In this document: piece after piece, positions 41,446-49,695 of the stretch | Numbering within the stretch: position 1 is the first letter of the stretch | Layout of the letters: the number at the start of each line of letters is the position of its first letter | DNA from: Chitinophagaceae bacterium | GTDB taxonomy: Bacteria; Bacteroidota; Bacteroidia; Chitinophagales; Chitinophagaceae | DNA length: 64,000 nucleotides | Direction: 5' to 3' | NCBI GenBank assembly: GCA_020403425.1 | Contig: JADBXR010000008.1 | Location: 62,001-126,000 of the forward strand | The notes under the pieces: generated by a model | Told to the model about the DNA's origin: nothing | Seen by the model: the letters and a program-made list of their open reading frames with translations, nothing else | The model's database searches: none | Position numbers and translations under genes: made by a program

Positions 41446-42717
41446 ATGAGTTTAGCCGAAAGAGACCAACGGGTGATCTGGCATCCCTTCACGCCGCAAA
41501 AGAACATGACGCCCCCTGTTCCCATTACAAGCGCAGCCGGAACCCTCTTATATGCAGAAGATGGCAGTACCTATATTGATGCAATCAGTAGCTGGTGGGT
41601 GAACCTGCATGGCCATGCGCATTCCTATATTGCAGAAAAGATCTACCATCAGGCTTTACAGCTCGAGCAGGTCATATTTGCAGGATTCACACACGAACCA
41701 GCGGTCAGTCTTGCGGAAAGACTGCTACCATTGTTACCTGGTAACATGAGCCGTATTTTTTATAGTGACAACGGGTCCACTTCCACAGAAGTGGCCTTGA
41801 AAATGTCCATACAATACTGGTGGAACCGAGGCGAGACCAACCGCAAAAAAATACTGGCATTCCGGAATTCCTACCATGGCGATACGTTTGGCGCCATGAG
41901 CGTGAGCGACCGCAGCGTATTCACCCTGGCTTTTCATGACCTGTTGTTTGAAGTGATCTTTATCGATACGCCTACCCCGGAAAACATAGATGCCACCATT
42001 CAACTGCTGCAGGAACAGGGAGAACAGATCGCCGCCTTTATCTATGAACCACTGGTACAGGGTGCAGGCGGAATAAAAATGTATGATGCAGCATTGATGG
42101 GCCGCCTGCTGGCAGCCACCCAACGATCCCGGATCATTTGCATCGCCGATGAAGTGATGACAGGTTTTGGCAGAACAGGAAAACTGTTTGCCAGCGAATA
42201 CCTGAGCGAACAGCCAGACATCATCTGCCTGAGCAAAGGATTGACCGGCGGTACCATGGCACTGGGGGTAACCGCCTGCAAACAGCATATTTACGAAGCA
42301 TTCGTTAACGACGACACTTACAAGACCTTTTTCCACGGCCACTCTTTTACAGCGAATCCCATTGCCTGTACCGCCGCACTGGCCAGTCTGGACCTGCTGG
42401 AAAAAGAAGGCTGCCGCCAGAAGATCGACTGGATCTGCCGGTCAAACCAAACATTTGCCGGTACATTGGCTGCAGATCACCCTGTAAAAGATGTTCGCGT
42501 ATGTGGTACCATCCTTGCTTTTGAGATCAACCAGGGAAAAGACGGCTACCTGAATTCGATCAGTAGCTTTGTTACACAGCAGGCAATGCAAAAAGGAGTA
42601 TACCTACGTCCATTGGGCAACACTGTATACCTGATGCCGCCCTATTGTATCACAGAAGAGGAATTGACCCAGGTATACCGGGTGATCAAGGACATACTGG
42701 AACCACTAAGCCGGTGA
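41446..42717 (+). CDS. bioA: Adenosylmethionine--8-amino-7-oxononanoate aminotransferase
   Basis: A PLP enzyme of biotin synthesis that turns 8-amino-7-oxononanoate into 7,8-diaminononanoate with S-adenosylmethionine as amino donor; cytoplasmic. 423 aa, class III aminotransferase. Motifs: IWHPFTPQ at the N-terminus (typical of BioA), YSDNGSTSTEVALKM, FRNSYHGDTFGAMSVSD, IYEPLVQGAGGIKMYD, DEVMTGFGRTGKLFA and the PLP-binding Lys in CLSKGLTGG (about 264). No other bio genes are in the window. It abuts the convergent SRPBCC gene without spacing. Confidence 0.94.
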   Translation: MSLAERDQRVIWHPFTPQKNMTPPVPITSAAGTLLYAEDGSTYIDAISSWWVNLHGHAHSYIAEKIYHQALQLEQVIFAGFTHEPAVSLAERLLPLLPGNMSRIFYSDNGSTSTEVALKMSIQYWWNRGETNRKKILAFRNSYHGDTFGAMSVSDRSVFTLAFHDLLFEVIFIDTPTPENIDATIQLLQEQGEQIAAFIYEPLVQGAGGIKMYDAALMGRLLAATQRSRIICIADEVMTGFGRTGKLFASEYLSEQPDIICLSKGLTGGTMALGVTACKQHIYEAFVNDDTYKTFFHGHSFTANPIACTAALASLDLLEKEGCRQKIDWICRSNQTFAGTLAADHPVKDVRVCGTILAFEINQGKDGYLNSISSFVTQQAMQKGVYLRPLGNTVYLMPPYCITEEELTQVYRVIKDILEPLSR

Positions 42718-43209
42718 TCAGTTCTGCTCTGCCAGTTCCTTTAGATGGTTGAGGTTTCTTTCCATCATGGTGCCCAGTATCTTATCGTTCATCATTGAAC
42801 CCAGCCTTTCCCATGGATACCAGGGCAATTGCTGCTCGAACTGCCACTGAACAATCACCTGGTTCTGAGCATTGGTGCCTATGATACGAACCGTACTCGT
42901 TTGCCTGATCCCCTTTTTAGGGGTCCAGGTGGATACTACAGAGGAATCTGTGATATTGGTGATCATCACTTCTGTACCAGCAATATCTGCTTTTACCGGC
43001 GAATGGATGATGACCGAAGCCTGATCCATTCCCTCCATCCACTTCTTCCATCGTTGAATATCGACAATATAAGGTTTGACAGAATCTTTGGCAGCCATAA
43101 TATCCACCGCCCTTGAGACAAGCACATGCGAGGGCAGTAATATCCCTATGAATGAAGCCACCACAAACAACGACAGTACACTAAAAAAAATCAGCTTGAT
43201 CAGTTTCAT
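42718..43209 (-). CDS. Membrane-anchored SRPBCC-fold protein
   Basis: 163 aa with one N-terminal membrane anchor (about 4-27, LIFFSVLSLFVVASFIGILL), followed by a START/SRPBCC-like helix-grip domain (SRAVDIMAAKDSVKPYIVDIQRWKKWMEGMD, VVSTWTPKKGIRQTSTVRI, VQWQFEQQLPWYPWERLGSMMNDKILGTMMERNLNHLK). Such domains bind hydrophobic ligands in a deep cavity; the ligand here is unknown. The gene begins 3 bp after the ABC permease gene, so the two are co-transcribed. The domain probably faces the periplasm. Confidence 0.75.
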   Translation of the reverse strand: MKLIKLIFFSVLSLFVVASFIGILLPSHVLVSRAVDIMAAKDSVKPYIVDIQRWKKWMEGMDQASVIIHSPVKADIAGTEVMITNITDSSVVSTWTPKKGIRQTSTVRIIGTNAQNQVIVQWQFEQQLPWYPWERLGSMMNDKILGTMMERNLNHLKELAEQN

Positions 43210-43212
43210 ACA

Positions 43213-44319
43213 CTATTCCCACTTAAAAGTTTTAAAAGCAACCGCATAGACCACCACTGTCCAGACACCAAGTATCCCCAGCTCTTTCCAGCAACTGAGC
43301 AGACTGGCTCCTTCAAATGCAATATTGCGCATGGCAGTGTTGAAATGTGTCAATGGTAATATTTTACAGATCGGTTGCAGCCAGGCAGGAAATACTTCGA
43401 TAGAGAAAAAAGTTCCAGCCAGCAGGAACTGGGGAAGTGTGATCAGGTTGGCGAACGGAGGAATGGTGCTTTCACTTTTTGCCACACTGCTCACAATAAA
43501 ACCAAAACCCATGAACAGGATCAATGCTATGAAACTCAGCACCATGATCTCGAGAAATGTCTGCAATCCGTGTACCAGCGTAAACTGGAACAGGAAATGC
43601 CCCACGCCGATCACGATCACGGAAGTGAGCATCTGGAACAATACCCGGCTGATAGCCTCTCCCAGCACGATATAGGATCGCTTGATCGGTGTTGCATAGA
43701 ACCGTTTCAAAACCAGTTGCTGTCGCAGGTTAAAAAACAAAAAAGCCACCCCAAAAACACCGGAGCTTAACAAAGAGAAACCCAACTGCCCGGGAAGAAT
43801 AAAATCGATGGTACGGTATATCCTGCCGGGGATTTTTTGTACTGTATTACTCACCATGGCGATCGTAGGTGCATTGGCATAGGTCTTTTGATTAAGTCCC
43901 GCGATAACAGCATCCAGGATCGACCGGAGTAGTTGCAGGTTCTGCGGGCTCACCGCTTCAGAACTCAACAGACTGATCTTATAAGGTGGGTTAGACAGCC
44001 CGGATTTCTCAATATTGATCACAGCAGTGATCCTGCCCTTTTCCAGGTCTTCCTGGATCTCAATATCCGGCTTGCTAACTATTTTGATACCTGCCATCCC
44101 TTTGATTGCTGCATATACCGGATTGGCGGTATCTGTATGTTTGTCAAATGCCACATTCAGGGACACTTTGCCTCCATTGCCAATGAACCCAAATACCAGG
44201 ATGAACACCAATGGGAAAGCAATACTGAATATGACCGCCGAAGGACTGCGGAAAATAGCCCGTAAACTACCCCGGGTAATGGCCAGCATTGCCTGATACT
44301 GGCTATAGCTACCTTTCAT
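43213..44319 (-). CDS. ABC-2 type transporter permease
   Basis: A 368-aa inner membrane subunit from ATG 44319 (MKGSYSQYQAMLAITRGSLRAIFRSPS); the frame start at 44337 would add six residues. The first membrane helix (about 25-45) is followed by a periplasmic domain (about 55-175), then five more helices, with the ABC-2 region VLGEAISRVLFQMLTSVIVIGVGHFLF and FANLITLPQFLLAGTFFSIEVFPAWLQPICKILPLTHFNTAMRNIAF. It fits the ABC2_membrane_3/YhhJ-type group. No ATPase gene lies next to it, so it must use one from elsewhere. The SRPBCC gene follows in the same operon. Confidence 0.85.
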   Translation of the reverse strand: MKGSYSQYQAMLAITRGSLRAIFRSPSAVIFSIAFPLVFILVFGFIGNGGKVSLNVAFDKHTDTANPVYAAIKGMAGIKIVSKPDIEIQEDLEKGRITAVINIEKSGLSNPPYKISLLSSEAVSPQNLQLLRSILDAVIAGLNQKTYANAPTIAMVSNTVQKIPGRIYRTIDFILPGQLGFSLLSSGVFGVAFLFFNLRQQLVLKRFYATPIKRSYIVLGEAISRVLFQMLTSVIVIGVGHFLFQFTLVHGLQTFLEIMVLSFIALILFMGFGFIVSSVAKSESTIPPFANLITLPQFLLAGTFFSIEVFPAWLQPICKILPLTHFNTAMRNIAFEGASLLSCWKELGILGVWTVVVYAVAFKTFKWE

Positions 44320-44338
44320 AATGAACACGTTATACAAA

Positions 44339-44346
44339 CAAATCTA
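44339..44346 (-). promoter_or_regulatory. Promoter -7 element (TAGATTTG) for the permease operon
   Basis: Reads TAGATTTG on the minus strand, exact TAnnTTTG, 19 bp upstream of the ATG at 44319. Confidence 0.45.
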
Positions 44347-44391
44347 TCCCATTATTTGCCTATTGAGAAAAAAAGAGCTGGAAAACCAAAA

Positions 44392-44433
44392 TACCCGCCA
44401 AAAGTCGTATAATTGTACGACAATTGACGGGTA
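44392..44433. promoter_or_regulatory. Nested palindromes at the toxin-antitoxin promoter (candidate operator)
   Basis: Outer arms TACCCGCCAA (44392-44401) and TTGACGGGTA (44424-44433) pair at nine of ten positions; inner arms GTCGTA (44404-44409) and TACGAC (44416-44421) pair perfectly. The right arm overlaps the start codon at 44433, as expected for antitoxin autoregulation. Confidence 0.65.
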
Positions 44434-44873
44434 TGGCAAAAATGCAGAAATATAACACCCCGAAGGGTAAAACAGCCCGGGTCGAAGACCCTGCCTTGGC
44501 CTATCCATCGGCAAAGAAGCCCTTACAGGTGGCTGATTACACCTATAAAAAAATGAAAAAGGTAGCCGATCTGGTACCTTTTACCCAGGCAGAATGGGCC
44601 AATATGCTGCACCTCTCCGAAAGAACGCTGCAGCGTTATGCCAAAAACAACTCTTCCTTTGAAGGAATTTATACTGACCGGATACTGTTGTTGCAGGAAA
44701 TGATACAGCTGGGGCTGGAAACGTTTACCGATGCACAGGCTTTCTACCGCTGGCTAAAAAAGGAGAAATCCGTGATGGGACACACGCTCAATTTTACGTC
44801 CTTGTATTCAGATCGCGGCATCCAGGAAATCATTGACCAGTTGATCCGCATCCAACAAGGTGTTTACGCATGA
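44433..44873 (+). CDS. Xre-like/DUF2384 (MbcA/ParS/Xre) antitoxin
   Basis: A 146-aa antitoxin of the Xre-RES type II toxin-antitoxin family. The N-terminal stretch (1-45) is basic and likely flexible. The Xre-like helix-turn-helix (about 47-95) is ADLVPFTQAEWANMLHLSERTLQRYAKNN, and the C-terminal toxin-binding domain (about 100-145) has GLETFTDAQAFYRWLKKEKSVMGHTLNFTSLYSDRGIQEIIDQL. It should neutralise the RES toxin and repress its own promoter by binding the nested palindrome at 44392-44433. The stop overlaps the toxin start by 4 bp. ATG 44433 is preferred over a TTG at 44424. Confidence 0.87.
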   Translation: MAKMQKYNTPKGKTARVEDPALAYPSAKKPLQVADYTYKKMKKVADLVPFTQAEWANMLHLSERTLQRYAKNNSSFEGIYTDRILLLQEMIQLGLETFTDAQAFYRWLKKEKSVMGHTLNFTSLYSDRGIQEIIDQLIRIQQGVYA

Positions 44874-45334
44874 TACTTTTCCGTTTTGCACACAGGAAGT
44901 TTGCACAAGACCTCTCCGGTACGGGTGCACGCCTGAAAGGAGGCAGATGGAACCCTCCGGGTATCCCCGTGATCTATACCAGCGAAAGCATCTCCCTGGC
45001 CTTGCTGGAGATATTGGCCAATGCCCAGACCCTGGAAGACCTTCAATTGGTGCAACTCATGGAGATAGAAGTGCCGGATAGCATGGTCTATCACGAAATC
45101 CGGCTACAGGCGCTGAAAAAGAACTGGCACCGCGATTTTGACTATACCCAATGGATGGGCAAAGAAGTGTTGCAATCGCAGCAGAACTTATTATGCCGAT
45201 GCCCATCGGCCATCGTACACCAGGAACATAACTATCTGATCAATCCGCTGCATCCGGATTTTAAAAAAGTGAAACTGGGCAATACGGCTGACTTTTATTT
45301 TGATGAACGTCTGTTCAAACAACAGGCCGTTTAA
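44870..45334 (+). CDS. RES-domain toxin (NAD+-acting)
   Basis: A 154-aa RES toxin. The RES core is visible: FRFAHRKFAQDLSGTGARLKGGRWNPPGIPVIYTSESISLALLEILAN, with the conserved Arg, Tyr and Ser of the active site, and a later YDFDERLF-like end (FYFDERLFKQQ). Characterised members deplete NAD+ by phosphorolysis or ADP-ribosylate a target; which of these this one does is unknown. It is translationally coupled to the antitoxin through an ATGA overlap. It ends 4 bp inside the convergent sppA gene. Confidence 0.9.
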   Translation: MILFRFAHRKFAQDLSGTGARLKGGRWNPPGIPVIYTSESISLALLEILANAQTLEDLQLVQLMEIEVPDSMVYHEIRLQALKKNWHRDFDYTQWMGKEVLQSQQNLLCRCPSAIVHQEHNYLINPLHPDFKKVKLGNTADFYFDERLFKQQAV

Positions 45335-47097
45335 CGGACTATGACAGAGAACGGCAGCCTTGCCTGCGGTGTGCCCACCATCGCCTTCACCTTCCTGAGT
45401 TCCTGCAGCACCTTTACCTGTTCCTCTCCCACTTCCTCTTTCAAAAGGCTGGTCCTGATCGATCTTTTATAGCTGCTCATGATTTGTTCAAAAAGTGTCT
45501 TTTTCTCAGGATATTCTTTGATCCGGTATTCCTCCAGTTTTGCCATACGTGCTGCTGAAACTATGGCATCCTGCAACGTTCCGATCCTGTCCACCAAACC
45601 CACTTCAATACCTCGTTTCCCGGTCCAAACCCTTCCCTGCGCAATACTGTCAATATATCCGATATCTTTCTTGCGACCTTCTGCCACCCTGCTTTTGAAT
45701 GTGTGGTATATGGAATCGGTGGCGGCCTGGAAGAATCTTTTCTCTGTTTCGGTCAAAGGTCTGTCCACCCCACCTGCATCGGCGAACGGAGCGGTCTTTA
45801 CCCCATCAAAAGTGACCCCCAGTTTGTTTTTGAAGAAGGACTGAAAATTAGGAACGATACTGAATACCCCGATAGACCCTGTGATGGTATTGGCATTGGC
45901 AAAAACAGAATCCGCATTACAGGCAATATAATATCCTCCTGATGCCGCCATGTCGCCCATGCTCACCACCACGGGTTTTTCTTTCCGGGCCAGTGTGATC
46001 TCATGCCAGATCACATCACTCGCCATCGAACTTCCTCCTGGTGAATTGACACGGAAAACGATCGCTTTCACGTCATTGTCGAGCCTTGCTTTGCGGATCA
46101 ATCCACGGAACACATCACTTCCTACCTGGTCTTGATCGCCATTGCCGGAAACGATGTCTCCATCGGCATAGATCAATGCAATCTTTTTATCGCTGTACGA
46201 TTCTTTAAACTCAACTGCTTTATGATAGTCACTGAACGTAACGAAATTGATCTTCTCCCTGGGGCTGAGTTTCAGTTTATCCTGCATCTCCCTTTTCATT
46301 TCATCATCGTACTTCAGGCCATCCACCAGTTGGTGCGTAACTGCATCCTGTGCCGTTTGTATGGCGCCCTGCACCGCCAGACTGCGTAACTTGGCCGTAT
46401 CCAGTTTTCGGGCTGTGGCGGTCACGGTAAGCAGATCGTTGTACAGATCGCCCAGCCAAACGGATGTCTGCAGCCGGTTGGCATCCGTCATCTTCGTTTC
46501 GCGCAGCGGTTCTGTGGCGCTCTTGAACTTACCGGCATAAAAGATCTGTGGCTGTATCTCCAGTTTATCAAGCATACCCTTCAGGAAGATCAGGCTGGAA
46601 GAATACCCGAACCATTCTACTCCTCCCTGCGGATGACAGTAGATCCTGTCGGCCGCAGTTCCTATATAATAGCCTTTCTGTGAGATCGCCTCTCCATAGG
46701 CCAGAACGAATTTTTTACTGGTTTTGAAATCGACCAATGCCTTCCGCAACTCCTCACTGGCAGCAAAACCGTTCCGGTTATTGCCGCAAAGAACATAAAT
46801 TCCCTTGATGGCAGAATCCGATTTGGCGTAACGGATCATACGCACCATATCATACAGAGAGGGCGCTTCGTTCTCAATGCCATTCAACAGGGCATCCAAT
46901 GGATTATCCTTCGACTGTTCTTTGAATTCGCTGGAAAGATCCAGTACCAGTACAGCATCCCTGCCTACAACCGGCTTATCGGCGGTAGTGGCGCTGGCGA
47001 TGATGCCCAATAGAATAAACACCCCGATTACCGTAAAAATGATCAAAGCGAGTAAGGATGCAAAGAATGTTTTAAAAAAGCCCCGCATAATTTTCAA
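45331..47097 (-). CDS. sppA: Signal peptide peptidase SppA, 67K type
   Basis: A membrane-bound serine protease that degrades remnant signal peptides at the periplasmic side of the inner membrane. 588 aa, the tandem (67K) form. One N-terminal membrane anchor (about 8-34) is followed by two SppA repeats. The first carries the catalytic Lys region (YGEAISQKGYYIGTAADRIY) and the second carries the nucleophile Ser in VSMGDMAASGGYYIACNADSVFA, with VFRVNSPGGSSMASDVIWHEI between. It lies divergent from folK, with 52 bp between the start codons, and converges on the RES toxin gene. Confidence 0.92.
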   Translation of the reverse strand: MKIMRGFFKTFFASLLALIIFTVIGVFILLGIIASATTADKPVVGRDAVLVLDLSSEFKEQSKDNPLDALLNGIENEAPSLYDMVRMIRYAKSDSAIKGIYVLCGNNRNGFAASEELRKALVDFKTSKKFVLAYGEAISQKGYYIGTAADRIYCHPQGGVEWFGYSSSLIFLKGMLDKLEIQPQIFYAGKFKSATEPLRETKMTDANRLQTSVWLGDLYNDLLTVTATARKLDTAKLRSLAVQGAIQTAQDAVTHQLVDGLKYDDEMKREMQDKLKLSPREKINFVTFSDYHKAVEFKESYSDKKIALIYADGDIVSGNGDQDQVGSDVFRGLIRKARLDNDVKAIVFRVNSPGGSSMASDVIWHEITLARKEKPVVVSMGDMAASGGYYIACNADSVFANANTITGSIGVFSIVPNFQSFFKNKLGVTFDGVKTAPFADAGGVDRPLTETEKRFFQAATDSIYHTFKSRVAEGRKKDIGYIDSIAQGRVWTGKRGIEVGLVDRIGTLQDAIVSAARMAKLEEYRIKEYPEKKTLFEQIMSSYKRSIRTSLLKEEVGEEQVKVLQELRKVKAMVGTPQARLPFSVIVR

Positions 47098-47149
47098 TTA
47101 AGTAGTAATGAATTTAAAGATATTTGCCTCCGCAAAACCTTTACCAATT

Positions 47150-47644
47150 ATGAATACAGCTTATTTGCTGATAGGCGGCAATCTTGGCAACCGGTCTGCT
47201 TATCTGCAGGAAGCAATTCATCATATTCAACAATCCTGCGGCAATATCGTTCTTTCTTCGGCTATTTACGAAACTGCCGCCTGGGGATTGACGGATCAGC
47301 CCAGTTTTTACAACCAGGCCCTTGCCGTTGCCACCCATCTCCCCCCCGAAGAACTGATGAAAACACTTTTGTCTATCGAAGAATCCATGGGTCGCAAAAG
47401 AACCATTAAGCTGGGGCCCAGGATCATAGACCTGGATATTTTACTGATCGATGACCTCGTATTATCGACCGGGTTATTAACATTACCGCATCCGGCCCTC
47501 CCCCTCAGAAGATTCGCATTATTGCCTTTATCCGAGATCGCACCAGAGCTGTTACACCCTGTTTTGCACAAAACAATCGCACAATTACTGAGCGAATGCA
47601 CCGATCCGCTCGATGTGCAAAAAAAATCCGTCACCACTACCTGA
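47150..47644 (+). CDS. folK: 2-amino-4-hydroxy-6-hydroxymethyldihydropteridine pyrophosphokinase
   Basis: Transfers pyrophosphate from ATP to 6-hydroxymethyl-7,8-dihydropterin in folate synthesis; cytoplasmic. 164 aa from ATG 47150 (MNTAYLLIGGNLGNRSAYL, the usual HPPK opening). The signature GPRIIDLDILLIDDL holds the Mg-binding Asp pair, and PHPALPLRRFALLPLSEIAPELLHP is the typical C-terminal part. The frame open upstream to 47108 is not family-like. The deoxynucleoside kinase gene follows by 37 bp, an arrangement seen in other Bacteroidota. Confidence 0.95.
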   Translation: MNTAYLLIGGNLGNRSAYLQEAIHHIQQSCGNIVLSSAIYETAAWGLTDQPSFYNQALAVATHLPPEELMKTLLSIEESMGRKRTIKLGPRIIDLDILLIDDLVLSTGLLTLPHPALPLRRFALLPLSEIAPELLHPVLHKTIAQLLSECTDPLDVQKKSVTTT

Positions 47645-47681
47645 TGGCGGTTAATTTTGGCCATCATCGAGCTGCGATTAC

Positions 47682-48314
47682 ATGAAGCACCATTTTATCA
47701 CTGTTGAGGGAAATATCGGGGTGGGCAAAACCACGCTGACCCATTTATTGGCCAAACACTTCAACGCAAGGCTGATACTGGAAGAGTTCGCCGACAACCC
47801 CTTCCTCCCCAAATTTTACGAGAATCCAGACCAATATGCTTTTCCGCTGGAACTGTTCTTTATGGCCGAGCGCTATAAGCAACTGAAAGAGATGGTGCAT
47901 ACCAAGGACCTTTTTCAGACCGTGACCATTTCCGATTACCTGTTCACCAAGTGCCTGCTGTTTGCCAAGGTGAACCTGCCGGAAGAGGAATTTCGCCTGT
48001 ACCAGAAACTGTTCGATATCATTCACCAGCAACTGGTCTTTCCGGACATACTCATCTACCTGCATGCACCTGTTCAAAAACTGCAATCCAATATCCGCAA
48101 AAGGAACCGCAGTTATGAACAAAGCATACCTGATGAATACCTGTTCAACCTCCAGGAAACCTATACCAGCTATATCAAGCAGCACAATATCAAGACCATT
48201 TTTATTGATGCCAGTAATGCCGATTTCCTGGGAAATGAAAAACACCTTCAGATCGTGATCGATGCGTTGGACAAGGATTACGACGAGGGACAACACTATT
48301 TCAGTTTACCTTAG
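47682..48314 (+). CDS. Deoxynucleoside kinase
   Basis: Phosphorylates deoxynucleosides with ATP (nucleotide salvage), cytoplasmic. The 210-aa protein fits the dCK/dGK/TK2-like family. Motifs: P-loop GNIGVGKTT (about 10-18), LEEFADNPFLPKFYENP, the FPLELFFMAERYKQ substrate helix, TISDYLFTKCLLFA (in place of the common ERS/DRY motif) and the lid IRKRNRSYEQSIPDEYL with several Arg. The base preference cannot be told. It is in the folK operon. Confidence 0.9.
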   Translation: MKHHFITVEGNIGVGKTTLTHLLAKHFNARLILEEFADNPFLPKFYENPDQYAFPLELFFMAERYKQLKEMVHTKDLFQTVTISDYLFTKCLLFAKVNLPEEEFRLYQKLFDIIHQQLVFPDILIYLHAPVQKLQSNIRKRNRSYEQSIPDEYLFNLQETYTSYIKQHNIKTIFIDASNADFLGNEKHLQIVIDALDKDYDEGQHYFSLP

Positions 48315-48406
48315 CGAACAGGTTGCCGCAACCCGCAAAGAAAGCCCGCGGATCAAACAATGCCCATAGCTCATTCACCATTGACCAAGCACACACTGCC
48401 AAACCG

Positions 48407-49651
48407 ATGATCTCCAGACAGAAACATGATCCTTTTGCCGCCATGCGAATACCGGAATACCGGCACCTGATGCTGGGACGTTTCCTGTTCATCATGGGAC
48501 TTCGGATGATGGGAACCCTGGTGGGCTGGTGGATCTACGAACTTACCAATGAACCTTTTGCCATTGGCCTGATCGGTCTATCGGAAGTGATCCCGGCCGT
48601 ATCGCTTTCCCTGTATGCCGGCCATGTGATCGATATCAGTGAGAAAAGGAAACTATTATTGAAAGGGGTTTCATTATATCTGTGCTGCGCCCTGTTACTG
48701 CTGGGATTATCTACCCGGTACACAGCTTCGCAGATCAGCAATCACTGGATCGCTTTCAGTATCTACATCATCATCTTCTTTACAGGTATATTCAGGGCAT
48801 TTACAGGTCCCACATTCGGAACCATGCTGGCTTCCATCGTTCCGAAGAACATCCTGCAGAATGCCACCACCTGGAACCAGGGCATATGGTTGTCTGCTTC
48901 TGTAACAGGGCATGCCACCGTAGGTTTCCTGATCGCAGGCCTCGGCAATACGGGTTCGCTGGCCATCATTTGCCTGCTGGTAACACTTGGGTTAAGTTTC
49001 ATGTACCTGCTGAAACCCAAACCGCCCCTGAACGAACCCGGTGAAAAGAAAACATTGGACAGCGTAAAGGAAGGATTGAATTTTGTGTTCCGCACCAAAG
49101 AGGTATTGGGGGCGCTCTCGCTCGATCTATTTGCGGTATTATTCGGTGGCGCCGTAGCCATGATCCCGGTCTTTGCCAAAGATGTATTGAAAACAGGGCC
49201 CATTGGTTTTGGCTGGCTGAATGCAGCTTCAGATATCGGTTCCATCCTGATCATCATAACCCTTACCATTGCCCCCATGCGTAGCGGACAGGGTAAAAAG
49301 CTCTTGCTGGCAGTGGGCGGTTTCGGATTGTGCATCATCATATTCGCGCTCTCCAAAATATTCTGGCTTTCCTTTGCCGTATTGATGCTGAGCGGCATAC
49401 TCGACGGTATCAGTGTAGTGATCAGGGGTACCATCCTGCAACTGAAAACACCCGATCATATGCGGGGCCGGGTCATGAGTGTGAACTCCATGTTCATCAA
49501 CAGCAGCAATGAACTGGGCCAGTTCGAAAGCGGTGTGGCCGCCAAACTGATGGGAGTGATCCCCTCCGTGATCTTCGGTGGCTGTATGACCCTGCTGGTA
49601 GTAACCACTACCTGGTTCAAAGCCCCCAGCCTGCGTAAGATGGAATACTAA
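48407..49651 (+). CDS. MFS transporter, EntS-like
   Basis: A 414-aa, 12-helix major facilitator of the EntS-like (MFS_3) group, which includes siderophore and drug exporters. It starts at ATG 48407 (MISRQKHDPFAAMRIPEYRHLMLGRFLFIMG), since the earlier frame start at 48323 lacks family similarity. Sequence features: ALRIPEYR-like N-terminus, YAGHVIDISEKRKLLLKG (motif A loop), NATTWNQGIWLSASVTGHATVGFLIAG, and a late IRGTILQLKTPDHMRGRVMSVNSMFINSSNELGQFESG, typical of the family. Substrate unknown. No siderophore genes are nearby. The MBL-fold gene follows 44 bp downstream on the same strand. Confidence 0.85.
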   Translation: MISRQKHDPFAAMRIPEYRHLMLGRFLFIMGLRMMGTLVGWWIYELTNEPFAIGLIGLSEVIPAVSLSLYAGHVIDISEKRKLLLKGVSLYLCCALLLLGLSTRYTASQISNHWIAFSIYIIIFFTGIFRAFTGPTFGTMLASIVPKNILQNATTWNQGIWLSASVTGHATVGFLIAGLGNTGSLAIICLLVTLGLSFMYLLKPKPPLNEPGEKKTLDSVKEGLNFVFRTKEVLGALSLDLFAVLFGGAVAMIPVFAKDVLKTGPIGFGWLNAASDIGSILIIITLTIAPMRSGQGKKLLLAVGGFGLCIIIFALSKIFWLSFAVLMLSGILDGISVVIRGTILQLKTPDHMRGRVMSVNSMFINSSNELGQFESGVAAKLMGVIPSVIFGGCMTLLVVTTTWFKAPSLRKMEY

Positions 49652-49695
49652 ATTTGCCTATCTTAGTAATCCGTCCTCACATTAAACCAATACTC

